A DNA stretch of 64,000 bases from Butyrivibrio proteoclasticus (GCF_900115735.1 NZ_FOXO01000006.1:62001-126000), one strand, 5' to 3'. Positions 40,982 to 50,121 are shown, numbered from the stretch's first letter. Translations and numbers: made by a program. Notes: generated by a model from the letters alone, not told the origin.

Positions 40982-42460
40982 ATGATTAACATTCCAGAAG
41001 TAAAAATTGGACTTGTTGCAGTAAGCCGTGACTGCTTCCCGGCATCACTTGCTGTAAACAGAAGAAAGGCTTTGGCTGAGGCCTACAAGAAAGCATTTGG
41101 GGATAAGGACGTTTATGAGTGTCCTGTATGCATCATCGAGAGCGAAGTTCAGACACTTGAGGCTCTTGAAGATGTTAAGAAAGCAGGATGTAACGCTCTT
41201 TGCGTATATCTTGGAAACTTCGGACCTGAAATTTCAGAGACACTTCTTGCTGAGAAGTTTGATGGACCTGTAATGTTCTGTGCAGCTGCAGAAGAGTCAC
41301 AGGGAGATCTTATTGATGGCAGAGGAGATGCATACTGCGGTATGCTCAACGCAAGCTACAACCTTCACCTTCGTGGAGTAAAGGCATACATTCCAGAGTA
41401 TCCTGTTGGAACAGCTGATGAGTGTGCAAAGATGATCAACGAGTTCGTTCCGATCGCAAGAGCAATCGTTGGACTTAGAGACCTCAAGGTTATCAGCTTT
41501 GGACCTCGTCCTATGAACTTCCTTGCTTGTAACGCTCCTATTCAGCAGATCTACAACATGGGTGCAGAGATTGAAGAAAACTCAGAGCTTGACCTCTTCG
41601 AGAGCTTCAACAAGCATGCCGGAGATTCTAGGATCGCAGAAGTTAAGGCTGATATGGAAAAAGACCTTGGTGCAGGCAACAAGAAGCCTGAAATTCTTGA
41701 GAAGCTTGCTCAGTATGAGATTACACTTCTTGACTGGATCGAAGAGCACAGAGGCGGCAAGAAATATGTATGTATCGCTGGTAAGTGCTGGCCTGCATTC
41801 CAGACACAGTTTGGATTCGTTCCTTGCTATGTAAACTCAAGACTTACAGGTCGCGGAATTCCTGTATCTTGTGAAGTAGATATCTACGGCGCAATCAGTG
41901 AGTTCATCGGAACATGCATCAGTAACGACGCTGTTACACTTCTTGATATCAACAACTCTGTTCCTGCTGACATGTATGAGCAGTCTATCAAGGGCAAGTT
42001 TGATTACAAGCACACAGATACATTCATGGGCTTCCACTGCGGAAACACATGCACAAGCAAGCTTTCAAGCTGTGAGATGAAGTTCCAGAGAATCATGGCT
42101 AGAAACCTTCCTGAAGAAGTTACACAGGGAACACTTGAAGGAGATATCATTCCTGGTGATATCACATTCTACAGACTGCAGAGCACATCAGACAACCACC
42201 TTCGCGCATATGTTGCTCAGGGTGAAGTTCTTCCTGTTGCTACACAGTCATTCGGTGGAATCGGTGTATTCGCTATTCCTGAGATGGGCAGATTCTACAG
42301 ACATGTACTCATTCAGCAGAACTTCCCTCACCATGGTGCTGTTGCATTTGGTCACTTTGGAAAGGCTCTTTACGAAGTATTCAAGTATGTTGGTGCTGAG
42401 ACAATCGGTTACAACCAGCCAGCATCACTTCCTTACCCAACAGAGAACCCGTTTGTGTAA
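40982..42460 (+). CDS. L-fucose/L-arabinose isomerase family protein
   Basis: A 492-residue protein of the L-fucose isomerase-like superfamily, which interconverts aldoses and ketoses with a metal ion. It shows the three-domain size of the family, an N-terminal Rossmann-like start (VKIGLVAVSRDCFP), GNFGPEISETLLAEKF in the middle, CWPAFQTQFGFVPCYVNSRL and CEVDIYGAISEF, with a late FPHHGAVAFGHFG. In this locus L-arabinose or D-xylose is the likely substrate, but the specificity cannot be read. Two copies of the 31-nt hairpin begin two bases after its stop. Confidence 0.85.
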   Translation: MINIPEVKIGLVAVSRDCFPASLAVNRRKALAEAYKKAFGDKDVYECPVCIIESEVQTLEALEDVKKAGCNALCVYLGNFGPEISETLLAEKFDGPVMFCAAAEESQGDLIDGRGDAYCGMLNASYNLHLRGVKAYIPEYPVGTADECAKMINEFVPIARAIVGLRDLKVISFGPRPMNFLACNAPIQQIYNMGAEIEENSELDLFESFNKHAGDSRIAEVKADMEKDLGAGNKKPEILEKLAQYEITLLDWIEEHRGGKKYVCIAGKCWPAFQTQFGFVPCYVNSRLTGRGIPVSCEVDIYGAISEFIGTCISNDAVTLLDINNSVPADMYEQSIKGKFDYKHTDTFMGFHCGNTCTSKLSSCEMKFQRIMARNLPEEVTQGTLEGDIIPGDITFYRLQSTSDNHLRAYVAQGEVLPVATQSFGGIGVFAIPEMGRFYRHVLIQQNFPHHGAVAFGHFGKALYEVFKYVGAETIGYNQPASLPYPTENPFV

Positions 42461-42461
42461 A

Positions 42462-42492
42462 GTACTTGACGAGGTATTATCGAGTCTAGTAC
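42462..42492 (+). ncRNA. 31-nt GAGG/TCGA hairpin, copy B
   Basis: GTACT, T, GAC, GAGG, TATTA, TCGA, GTC, T, AGTAC. The outer and inner stems are perfect, with the same T-T mismatch and 13-base apical part as copies A and C. It begins two bases after the isomerase stop codon. Confidence 0.78.
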
Positions 42493-42505
42493 GCACCACT
42501 TCTGT

Positions 42506-42536
42506 GCACTTAACGAGGTTACTTCGAGTTTAGTGC
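42506..42536 (+). ncRNA. 31-nt GAGG/TCGA hairpin, copy C
   Basis: GCACT, T, AAC, GAGG, TTACT, TCGA, GTT, T, AGTGC. It lies 13 bases after copy B. Stem positions differ from A and B but keep pairing. Confidence 0.78.
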
Positions 42537-42579
42537 AGCAGAAGATCTATATGTATAGGGTATAGCAGATTGACAATAG

Positions 42580-42618
42580 AAGCCACTTTGGAGGTTGCTC
42601 CAAGGTGGCTTTTCCTTT
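42580..42618 (+). terminator. Rho-independent terminator after the isomerase gene
   Basis: AAGCCACTTTGGA (42580-42592) pairs with TCCAAGGTGGCTT (42599-42611) with one G-U pair, then TTCCTTT. It closes the transcript that carries hairpins B and C. Confidence 0.88.
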
Positions 42619-42673
42619 ATAATTAAAATGTTAAGAGTTTTGTAAAATATTGTTGAAGGGGAGTTTAATTTAA

Positions 42674-44371
42674 ATGAAAAGAGCTAGAAAAATCTTTTTT
42701 TCTATGGGATTGCTAGTAGCGGTAATAGCTTTCCTATCTTTTGTTCCTGCTTTTGGAATCACAGCTGCAGCAGGAGCATCCGGCCCGGAAGTGGCAGTTG
42801 GTATTGATGTTTCTAAATATCAGGGAGGAATCAACTGGCAGCAGGTCAGGGCAGCGGGTATCAGATTTGCCATGATCAGAGTGGGCACAACCAAAAAAGG
42901 ACTAGATGAGCAGTTTGCTAACAATATAAATGGAGCTAATGCAGCAGGTGTACGAACAGGCGTCTATATTTATTCTTATGCAACAACACCTGAGGCAGCA
43001 GCCGCAGAAGCAAACCAGGTTTTGGCATGGATTGCACCATATACAGTAACATTCCCGGTAGCAATCGATATTGAAGATGCCTGTCAGAAAAACTTGAATT
43101 CAGCGCAGCTTCAGGCTATCGCCGATACATTCTGTGGTATCCTGAATGCCAACGGATATGAGACAATGGTTTATTCAAGCAGAAACTGGTTTCTCAACAG
43201 GATGCCAAATGTAGCTTCTGCAAAATGGATTGCACAGTACAATTCTACCTGCGATTATGCAGGTGAATATGCAATGTGGCAATCAAGCAGTCATGGTTCA
43301 TATTCAGGAATTCCTACAAGAGTAGACGTTAACCACCTTTATGTTGACTACTTCTCAAGAATAATCGGAGAAGGCTTTAACAGCTGGGGCGGACATGTAT
43401 ATTACTACAGCAACTACCGCAAGCAGTACGGATGGCTTAATCTTGCAAATGGAAGATATCACACAGATGAAAACGGATTTGTTCAGACCGGGTGGTTCCA
43501 GGACGAAAGCGGTATCTACTATTTTAAACCAACTGAGGGCGGCCTTGCGGCTGTAGGATTTAATGATATCGACGGATCACGTTTTTACTTTGACGCAAAT
43601 GGCGTAAGATGCACAGGTCTCCTTAACCTTGGAGAAGCCGGTGTGTACTATGCAAATGCAGATGGAATTTGTCAGAAGGGATTTGTTCAGCTGGAAGACG
43701 GAATCCATTTCTTTGATGATAATTATGCAATGCACGTCGGACTTACACAGGTTGGAAAGAATCTTTATCTCTTTGACGGAAATGGTGTGATGCTGACAGG
43801 AATGCATGCACTTGAAACAGGTAAGTACATGTTTGGAGCAGACGGTATTGCTATAAGCGGTTGGTACTCCAACGAGCAGGGACAGAGATTCTATTTCAAT
43901 CCTGAGACACATACCGCACTTGCCGGACTTCAGACAGTAGAGGGAGCCAATTACCTGTTTGGTGATGACGGAGTAATGCAGACCGGTTGGTCAGGAGATG
44001 TAGCAAGCAGATACTACTTCGGAGCCGATGGCAAGATGGTTACAGGATGGAATGTTATAGATGGACAGTCCTATTACTTTGGAGCTGACGGTAAGATGGT
44101 AACAGGACTTGCAAAGATTTCAGACGGAACATACTATCTTGAGCCAACAGATGGACATATGACACTTGGTTGGGTACAGACAGCAGAAGGCTGGAGATTC
44201 TTCGATGGCAACACAGGTAAGATGCTCACATCTGTTACAGTACCACTTGATAACGTAAACTGTACATTTGATAAGAACGGAATCTTAGTTGATCCTGCAG
44301 GCTGGACACCGGGAACACCGGCTCCTGCACCGGCAGCAGATGCTGCAGCTGCTTCAACTACAGCAGGCTGA
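42674..44371 (+). CDS. Secreted GH25 lysozyme with cell-wall-binding repeats
   Basis: A 565-residue exported muramidase. After a signal peptide (cut near AFGITAAAG) comes a GH25 domain: VGIDVSKYQGGINWQQVRAAG with the first Asp, FAMIRVG, GVYIYSYATT, VAIDIEDAC with the likely catalytic Asp-Glu, and MWQSSSHGSYSGI. From about residue 240 to 540 there are about fifteen aromatic-Gly repeats of choline-binding/CW_binding_1 type (for example YYFGADGKMVTGWNVIDG). The end is Ala/Pro-rich. It likely remodels the cell's own wall or attacks that of neighbours. Confidence 0.93.
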   Translation: MKRARKIFFSMGLLVAVIAFLSFVPAFGITAAAGASGPEVAVGIDVSKYQGGINWQQVRAAGIRFAMIRVGTTKKGLDEQFANNINGANAAGVRTGVYIYSYATTPEAAAAEANQVLAWIAPYTVTFPVAIDIEDACQKNLNSAQLQAIADTFCGILNANGYETMVYSSRNWFLNRMPNVASAKWIAQYNSTCDYAGEYAMWQSSSHGSYSGIPTRVDVNHLYVDYFSRIIGEGFNSWGGHVYYYSNYRKQYGWLNLANGRYHTDENGFVQTGWFQDESGIYYFKPTEGGLAAVGFNDIDGSRFYFDANGVRCTGLLNLGEAGVYYANADGICQKGFVQLEDGIHFFDDNYAMHVGLTQVGKNLYLFDGNGVMLTGMHALETGKYMFGADGIAISGWYSNEQGQRFYFNPETHTALAGLQTVEGANYLFGDDGVMQTGWSGDVASRYYFGADGKMVTGWNVIDGQSYYFGADGKMVTGLAKISDGTYYLEPTDGHMTLGWVQTAEGWRFFDGNTGKMLTSVTVPLDNVNCTFDKNGILVDPAGWTPGTPAPAPAADAAAASTTAG

Positions 44372-44402
44372 TAATTATCGAATATTTAAGCGTTAATATT
44401 TT

Positions 44403-44446
44403 AGGCATACATATCACATTTAATACGTGGTATGTATGCCTTTTTT
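44403..44446 (+). terminator. Rho-independent terminator after the lysozyme gene
   Basis: AGGCATACATATCAC pairs with GTGGTATGTATGCCT and is followed by six T residues. Confidence 0.92.
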
Positions 44447-44524
44447 GTCACCTTGTAAAAAGTCTGCTAATCACTTAAAATGTTCCTTGGAGTTTTTATA
44501 ATTTGAAAGATGAGGGAAACGTTA

Positions 44525-45754
44525 ATGAATTTCGAAGAAGCTAAAAAGAAACTTGAACAGTTCGGTCAGGAACATGTTCTTAAATACTACGATGAACTCA
44601 GCGAGACTGAGAAGCAGGAGCTTTTACAGCAGATTGATGAGACTGATTTTGCTGTGCTTGAGAATTGCAAGAACCTTGGTAAGAGCGAGGGACGAGGAGA
44701 ATTTGCTCCTCTGGCAGCAATGCAGATCTCTGAGATTGAAAAGAGAAAAGAAGAGTTCACAAAGATTGGTGTTGAGACTATCAAAGCCGGAAAAGTAGCA
44801 GCTTGTCTCCTTGCAGGCGGAATGGGAACAAGACTTGGCTCTGACAATCCAAAGGGTATGTATGATATCGGACTTACCAAGCATGTTTACATTTTCCAGA
44901 GAATTATCGAGAACCTTCTTGATACAGTTAAGCAGGCCGGTGGAACATACTTAAGACTCTTTATCATGACAAGTGAAAAGAACAATGACGCAACAATAAA
45001 CTTCCTTAAGGAACACAACTATTTCGGATATCCTGAGGAAAAGGTTACATTCTTTAAACAGGACATGGCACCTGCTTCTGACTATGAGGGAAAGGTTTAT
45101 ATGGAGGGCAAGAACAGAATCTCCACATCACCTAACGGAAATGCAGGCTGGTATTCATCAATGCTCAAGGCTGGTCTTCGTGACCTTATTTTAGAAGAGG
45201 GCATCGAATGGATCGATATCTTTGCAGTAGACAACGTTCTTCAGAGAATAGCAGATCCTTGCTTCGTAGGTGCTACAGTTAATGCAGCAGTTGACTGTGG
45301 TGCAAAGGTTGTTAGAAAGAATGCTCCTGATGAGAAGGTTGGAGTTATGTGCCTTGAAGATGGCAAGCCATCAATTGTTGAGTACTATGAGCTTTCACAG
45401 GAAATGATGGACGCCAAGGATGAGAATGGTGATCCTGCATACAACTACGGAGTAATCCTTAACTATCTCTTTAACGAGAAGGCACTTAATGAGATTGCTA
45501 AAAAGACACTTCCTCTTCACGTAGTTGAGAAGAAGATTCCATACATCGATGAGAATGCTAATCTTGTAAAGCCTGAGAAGCCAAACGGATGCAAGTTCGA
45601 GCAGCTCGTTCTTGATATGATCCACGAACTCGACAGCTGTCTTCCATACGAAGTAGTAAGAGAGTACGAGTTTGCACCTATCAAAAACAAAGAAGGAATT
45701 GACTCAGTAGAGTCCGCAAGAGAGCTCTGCAAGAAGTGTGGCATAGAACTATAA
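44525..45754 (+). CDS. UDP-N-acetylglucosamine/UDP-sugar pyrophosphorylase (UDPGP type 1)
   Basis: A 409-residue nucleotidyltransferase that makes a UDP-sugar from UTP and a sugar 1-phosphate. The signature is LLAGGMGTRLGSDNPKGMYD near residue 100, followed by FIMTSEKNN, FFKQDMAPA, NGNAGWYSSM and IFAVDNVLQRIADP, as in eukaryote-like UAP1/QRI1 enzymes. GlcNAc 1-phosphate or hexose 1-phosphate is possible. ATG at 44525 is preferred over 44510 because GAGGGAAA precedes it. galE follows after a separate promoter and leader. Confidence 0.88.
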   Translation: MNFEEAKKKLEQFGQEHVLKYYDELSETEKQELLQQIDETDFAVLENCKNLGKSEGRGEFAPLAAMQISEIEKRKEEFTKIGVETIKAGKVAACLLAGGMGTRLGSDNPKGMYDIGLTKHVYIFQRIIENLLDTVKQAGGTYLRLFIMTSEKNNDATINFLKEHNYFGYPEEKVTFFKQDMAPASDYEGKVYMEGKNRISTSPNGNAGWYSSMLKAGLRDLILEEGIEWIDIFAVDNVLQRIADPCFVGATVNAAVDCGAKVVRKNAPDEKVGVMCLEDGKPSIVEYYELSQEMMDAKDENGDPAYNYGVILNYLFNEKALNEIAKKTLPLHVVEKKIPYIDENANLVKPEKPNGCKFEQLVLDMIHELDSCLPYEVVREYEFAPIKNKEGIDSVESARELCKKCGIEL

Positions 45755-45799
45755 ATAAGAATAGTTAACAAAATGACAGCTTGATTTAACAATAGAAAG

Positions 45800-45828
45800 T
45801 TGAAAAGAAACAAGGCTGACCATAATAT
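45800..45828 (+). promoter_or_regulatory. Promoter of galE
   Basis: TTGAAA (45800-45805), a 17-base spacer and TAATAT (45823-45828). It predicts a leader of about 185 bases before the galE start. Confidence 0.65.
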
Positions 45829-45860
45829 ATAGAGAGAACAAAGCAGTTTTAATAAATTAA

Positions 45861-45997
45861 GATGGATTTTTTGTGGGAGCAATTTTGAGAGCCTTTGTGC
45901 TCGTCAGTACTTATGTCCTGTTCTTTAGGACATTAGTACTGCTACGAAGCACATGGAGCGCAAGCGTCCTCAAAATGATCGCACAAAAATATCCATC
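45861..45997 (+). ncRNA. Branched leader RNA upstream of galE
   Basis: The ends GATGGAT...TTTTGAG (45861-45889) and CTCAAAA...ATCCATC (45969-45997) are near-perfect complements. Inside lie a long hairpin (45897-45952) with AGTACT and ATGTCCT stems split by a T-T mismatch, and a small hairpin GGA(G)CGC-AA-GCGTCC (45955-45969). Together they form a three-way junction just before the galE ribosome site. No known riboswitch was recognised. Confidence 0.65.
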
Positions 45998-46019
45998 ACT
46001 TTATAGAAAGAGGTGGATT

Positions 46020-47036
46020 ATGGCAATTCTTGTAACAGGTGGAGCAGGTTATATTGGATCACATACAGTAGTAGAACTTCAGAACGCAGGCTACGATGTA
46101 GTAGTTATGGATAACCTTGCTAACTCCAGTAAAAAAGTAATTGGAAGAATAGAAGCACTAACAGGTAAGAAAGTACCATTTTACGAGGCAGATATACGAG
46201 ACAGAGAAGGACTTGAGAAAATCTTTTCAAGTGAGAAGATCGACAGCGTAATTCATTTCGCAGGTCTTAAGGCTGTTGGAGAATCTGTTCAGAAGCCATG
46301 GGAGTACTATGACAACAACATAACAGGAACTCTTACACTTGTAGATGTTATGAGAAAGCATGGCTGCAAGAACATCATCTTCTCTTCATCGGCAACAGTA
46401 TATGGCAATCCTGCATTTATTCCGATCACTGAAGAGTGTCCTAAGGGAACATGCACAAACCCTTATGGTTGGACAAAGTCAATGCTTGAGCAGGTTCTTA
46501 CAGATATTCAGAAGGCAGATCCAGAGTGGAACGTTGTTCTTCTTAGATACTTCAATCCTATCGGAGCACATAAGAGCGGAACAATCGGAGAGAATCCTAA
46601 CGGAATTCCTAACAACCTGATGCCATATATCACACAGGTTGCCGTTGGAAAGCTTCCACAGCTCAACGTATTTGGTGATGACTATGATACTCCGGACGGA
46701 ACAGGCGTCCGCGACTATATCCATGTTGTAGACCTTGCTCTCGGACATGTTAAGGCCCTTAAGAAGCTTGAACCGGGCAGCGGACTTAACATCTACAACC
46801 TTGGAACAGGTGTGGGCTACAGCGTTCTTGACATTGTAAAGAACTTTGAAGCTGCTACAGGAGTTAAGATTCCTTATGTTATCAAGGAGAGACGTGCAGG
46901 CGACATAGCTACATGCTACTCCAATGCTGACAAGGCAGAAAAAGAACTTGGATGGAAGGCTCAGAACGGAATCAAGGAAATGTGCGCTGATTCCTGGAGA
47001 TGGCAGAGTCAGAATCCAAATGGATACGACGACTAA
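46020..47036 (+). CDS. galE: UDP-glucose 4-epimerase
   Basis: A 338-residue epimerase that interconverts UDP-glucose and UDP-galactose using bound NAD. It has the classic N-terminus [50 protein letters not shown] with the catalytic Ser, NPYGWTKSM with the YxxxK pair (Tyr and Lys), YFNPIGAH and GTGVGYSVL. Length is that of GalE throughout. The frame is open further upstream through the leader RNA, but AGAGGTGG lies right before 46020. It may supply galactose residues for polysaccharide or channel galactose freed by the GH2 enzyme. Confidence 0.96.
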   Translation: MAILVTGGAGYIGSHTVVELQNAGYDVVVMDNLANSSKKVIGRIEALTGKKVPFYEADIRDREGLEKIFSSEKIDSVIHFAGLKAVGESVQKPWEYYDNNITGTLTLVDVMRKHGCKNIIFSSSATVYGNPAFIPITEECPKGTCTNPYGWTKSMLEQVLTDIQKADPEWNVVLLRYFNPIGAHKSGTIGENPNGIPNNLMPYITQVAVGKLPQLNVFGDDYDTPDGTGVRDYIHVVDLALGHVKALKKLEPGSGLNIYNLGTGVGYSVLDIVKNFEAATGVKIPYVIKERRAGDIATCYSNADKAEKELGWKAQNGIKEMCADSWRWQSQNPNGYDD

Positions 47037-47057
47037 AGATTTAAATGAGGTTTTATA

Positions 47058-47873
47058 ATGTACAAAATTGAGTGTGACACACATACTCATACATTTTATT
47101 CAAGACATGCTTATTCAACTATTGAAGAAAATGTACGAGCAGCGAAGGAAGCGGGTATGACGCTCTTGGGCAGCACAGATCACTTCAGTGATATGCTGTT
47201 TGGGGATTACAAAGAGGTTAAGAATTATCAGTATCTCTTTTGTACCAATATGTGGCCAAGAAATTGGCAGGGGGTTACACTTTTAAGGGGTTGTGAAGCA
47301 GATATCGTTGACATGGATGGTCATTTATTTGGTCACGATATTGAGGTATTGAAATCAACTATAGGTGATACATACGATCCACCTCAGAATTTACAGAAGA
47401 TGGTATTTGACAGATGCGATTATGTCATTGCAAGTGTTCATGCCAAGAGACACACGATTGGTGAGTCTATCGCAAGGAACACACAGATGTACATAAATGC
47501 TCTTGAGAATCCTAAGGTGTTCTTTATTGGACATATTGGAAGAGCGGGAGTTCCGTTTGAACTGGATGAAGTTCTTTTAAGGGCCAAAGAACTCCATAAG
47601 CCAATAGAGATCAATGAACACAGTTTTTCTTTTGAGGGACATCACAAAGAGCTTTGCAGAAATATTGCTGAGAGATGCGCAGAGCTTGGTGTCAGCATCT
47701 GTATAAACACTGATGCACATATTTCTATCGAGATAGGTCGTATGGATAAAGCTGTAAATATGCTCGAGAGCATAGATTTTCCGCAGGAACTGATAATTAA
47801 TCGTTCCAGGGAGGCTTTTCTGAAAGGGCTTAAGGACAGCGGGGTATTCACTGATGTTTCGATTGTGGGTTAA
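47058..47873 (+). CDS. PHP-domain phosphoesterase (YcdX/histidinol-phosphatase type)
   Basis: A 271-residue metal-dependent phosphoesterase. PHP motifs are complete: CDTHTHTFYSRHAYST, GSTDHFSDM, LLRGCEADIVD, IASVHAK, FIGHIGR and INTDAHIS. The His and Asp residues form a multi-metal site. YcdX-like PHP enzymes act on small phosphate esters; the substrate here is open. It follows galE by 21 bases, and its end overlaps a small gene by 20 bases. Confidence 0.88.
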   Translation: MYKIECDTHTHTFYSRHAYSTIEENVRAAKEAGMTLLGSTDHFSDMLFGDYKEVKNYQYLFCTNMWPRNWQGVTLLRGCEADIVDMDGHLFGHDIEVLKSTIGDTYDPPQNLQKMVFDRCDYVIASVHAKRHTIGESIARNTQMYINALENPKVFFIGHIGRAGVPFELDEVLLRAKELHKPIEINEHSFSFEGHHKELCRNIAERCAELGVSICINTDAHISIEIGRMDKAVNMLESIDFPQELIINRSREAFLKGLKDSGVFTDVSIVG

Positions 47874-48123
47874 ACTTATAGATGATAATCATCTGATCAA
47901 AGACATTGTTGTATGCGATGATACTGCGGACAGCAGAACACATAAAGTTATGAATTCAATAGAGAAGGCATGTTATGAAATGGACCTTTCAAAGCCAATC
48001 TGGCTTAAGCCGATAGTTAGAGATTTTCAGATTCATGCCAAGTGCAGATTTACTAAAGATGCTTTTATTGAAGAAGTACCATTTGACTATATGGAAATTC
48101 AAGTACTAGAAGAAGACTATTGA
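47854..48123 (+). CDS. Small conserved-looking protein of unknown function
   Basis: An 89-residue protein, MFRLWVKLIDDNHL..., with an acidic end (MEIQVLEEDY). It starts inside the last codons of the PHP gene and ends before a terminator, so it is the last gene of the galE transcript. I recognise the general look of a small Lachnospiraceae hypothetical (SKPIWL, a basic HAKCRFTKDAF, then a DYMEIQV strand), but no function is known to me. Confidence 0.7.
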   Translation: MFRLWVKLIDDNHLIKDIVVCDDTADSRTHKVMNSIEKACYEMDLSKPIWLKPIVRDFQIHAKCRFTKDAFIEEVPFDYMEIQVLEEDY

Positions 48124-48127
48124 GAAT

Positions 48128-48176
48128 AATTCTCACATGCAATGCTGTAAATGCAATGAATGTGAGAATTTTCTTA
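48128..48176 (+). terminator. Rho-independent terminator of the galE transcript
   Basis: AATTCTCACAT (48128-48138) pairs with ATGTGAGAATT (48160-48170), followed by TTCTTATT. Confidence 0.85.
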
Positions 48177-48314
48177 TTATAAAGTGAAATTTCTTTTCAT
48201 AAGTATTGCTTAATTATAAAAAAATATTATTTTTATATTATAAATTGAACACAATTTCGTCACAGAATAAAACTATACTGAATTTCATAAAAAGAAAGGA
48301 AGAAGGTAGTAGAG

Positions 48315-49934
48315 ATGTTTGAAGATGAGAAAAACGGACAGAACAATTCTTATGGATCTTACAGTTATGGATCTGGATACGGGCAACAAAGTACTTCTTC
48401 AAATGGATATGTAAATAATAATTATGTAAATAATCAAAATTCATATGGCGGTCAGAATTCATACGGATATGGAAATGGTCAGCAGACATATGGTACATAT
48501 CAGTATAGTGGTAATAATTTTGGAAGTACACCTGAACCACCTAAGCCACCCAAAAAGAAAAACACAGCAGCAATTGTTATTGCAGCAGTTTTAATCCTTG
48601 CTTTGGTAGTTGGCGGCGTTGGTGCGGGATATTATGCATATTCAAGACATATTTCACTTTTAGCATCAAGCGAAAAGTCTCAGGAAGTAACTAAGGATCA
48701 GACAAAAGAGGAAGAGACACAAACTGCAGAAAGCTCAGAGAGCACAGAAACAGAGCAGTCGACAGAGAAGAAGGTTGAGACTACAACAACCAGTGCAGCA
48801 ACTTCAGTTGTTGTAACAGATGTCACAGAGGTAGTTGAAGAGGTAATGCCTGCAATGGTAATTATCCACAATAACTACACAGCATCAGCAAGTTACTTTG
48901 GCTACACACAGACACAGGAAGCTACAGCTTCAGGTAGTGGTATTATTGTAGGTGAGAATGATACAGAGCTTTTGATCGCAACTAACTACCATGTAGTAGA
49001 AGGTGCTGATTCGCTCGAAGTTATCTTTAATGATGATAGTTCAGTTGAAGCAGTTGTTAAGGGATCTGATTCAGACATGGACCTTGCAGTAATTGCTGTA
49101 TCAATCGATGAGGTTTCATCAGATACACTTGATTCAATCAAGGTTGCAACTCTTGGAGATAGCGACTCACTTACACTTGGCGAACCTGCAATAGCAATCG
49201 GTAACGCACTTGGTTATGGTCAGTCAGTTACAACAGGTGTTATTTCAGCTATCAACAGAGAAGTTGAAACTGAAGAGGGCGTAACACATACATTTATTCA
49301 GACAGATGCAGCTATCAACCCAGGTAACTCAGGTGGAGCTCTTTTGAACATTCAGGGCGAAGTTATCGGTATCAACTCCAACAAGATTGGCGGCGATACA
49401 GTAGAAGGTATGGGATATGCTATTCCTATTTCAGTAGCAAAGCCTATCATCGACAAGCTCATGAACGAAGAGACAAAGCGCAAGGTATCTGAGGAAGACA
49501 GAGGATACATCGGAATCTCAGGTGTAAGCGTTCCTTCAGAAATCCATGAAGTATATGGTATTCCTCTTGGAGTACTTGTTCACGATGTATATGAAGGCGG
49601 CGGAGCAGCCGATGCAGGTATTAAGAGCGGTGATGTTATCATTGCATTTGATGGAGAAGAAATCACATCAATGGATGATCTTCAGAGCAGACTTGAGTAC
49701 TACGCTAAGGGCACAACTGTTTCAATCACTGTAATGAGACAGAGCGATTCAGGCTACGCAGAAGTAACTCTTGATGTAACACTTGGCGAAGCTGCCAGCA
49801 CATCAAGCAGTACAGATTCTAACGCAGCAGGATCAGGTGAAAACCAGTACAATGGTCAGCAGCAGCCCGCACTTCCAAACGATAAGAATGGACAGAATGG
49901 TGGAAACAGCCAGCAGCAGGGCGGCGGACACTAA
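48315..49934 (+). CDS. Membrane-anchored HtrA/DegP-type serine protease
   Basis: A 539-residue quality-control protease. The first 80 residues are cytoplasmic and unusually rich in Tyr, Gly, Asn, Gln and Ser, followed by KPPKKK and a transmembrane helix (AAIVIAAVLILALVVGGVG). The outer trypsin-like domain has the His in ATNYHVVEG, the Asp in SDMDLAVI and the Ser in NPGNSGGALL. A PDZ domain (GYIGISGVSVPSEI to TLDVTLGEA) follows, and the end is Ser/Gln/Asn/Gly-rich. It degrades or refolds damaged exported proteins, which suits a cell that secretes many enzymes. Confidence 0.94.
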   Translation: MFEDEKNGQNNSYGSYSYGSGYGQQSTSSNGYVNNNYVNNQNSYGGQNSYGYGNGQQTYGTYQYSGNNFGSTPEPPKPPKKKNTAAIVIAAVLILALVVGGVGAGYYAYSRHISLLASSEKSQEVTKDQTKEEETQTAESSESTETEQSTEKKVETTTTSAATSVVVTDVTEVVEEVMPAMVIIHNNYTASASYFGYTQTQEATASGSGIIVGENDTELLIATNYHVVEGADSLEVIFNDDSSVEAVVKGSDSDMDLAVIAVSIDEVSSDTLDSIKVATLGDSDSLTLGEPAIAIGNALGYGQSVTTGVISAINREVETEEGVTHTFIQTDAAINPGNSGGALLNIQGEVIGINSNKIGGDTVEGMGYAIPISVAKPIIDKLMNEETKRKVSEEDRGYIGISGVSVPSEIHEVYGIPLGVLVHDVYEGGGAADAGIKSGDVIIAFDGEEITSMDDLQSRLEYYAKGTTVSITVMRQSDSGYAEVTLDVTLGEAASTSSSTDSNAAGSGENQYNGQQQPALPNDKNGQNGGNSQQQGGGH

Positions 49935-49942
49935 TGATAATA

Positions 49943-49990
49943 AAAAAGATGCTGTGAAAAATGAGAAATCATTTTTCACAGCATCTTTTT
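49943..49990. terminator. Strong bidirectional terminator, htrA and clpX
   Basis: The 22-base arms 49943-49964 and 49969-49990 are perfect complements around GAAA, with A- and T-runs at the two ends. Confidence 0.93.
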
Positions 49991-50121
49991 ATAACATAGG
50001 AAATTGCTTCCTATGTTATAAAAAATCGCTCCGCTAAGGATGCGCACTCGCGCGATTGGAAGATGTTGCATAAATGCAACCGCGCTCGGCGCGAGAATGT
50101 CGCAAGCGACATTCTTTTTTT
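49989..50121. other. Further hairpins in the htrA-clpX spacer
   Basis: TTATAACATAGGAA/TTCCTATGTTATAA (49989-50021) is a perfect stem. Next come CTCGCGC/GCGCGAG and TTGCAT-AA-ATGCAA pairs, and then GAATGTCGC-AA-GCGACATTC (50095-50114) followed by TTTTTTT, a second plus-strand terminator. Confidence 0.75.

Noticed and set aside
42462-42536. Kink-turn motifs in the 31-nt hairpins
   Set aside because: Tandem GA steps are possible, but the usual 3-base bulge on one strand is missing; the internal mismatch is a symmetric T-T.
45873-46019. A 49-residue N-terminal extension of GalE
   Set aside because: It translates the structured leader, while a good ribosome site lies directly before the normal GalE start.
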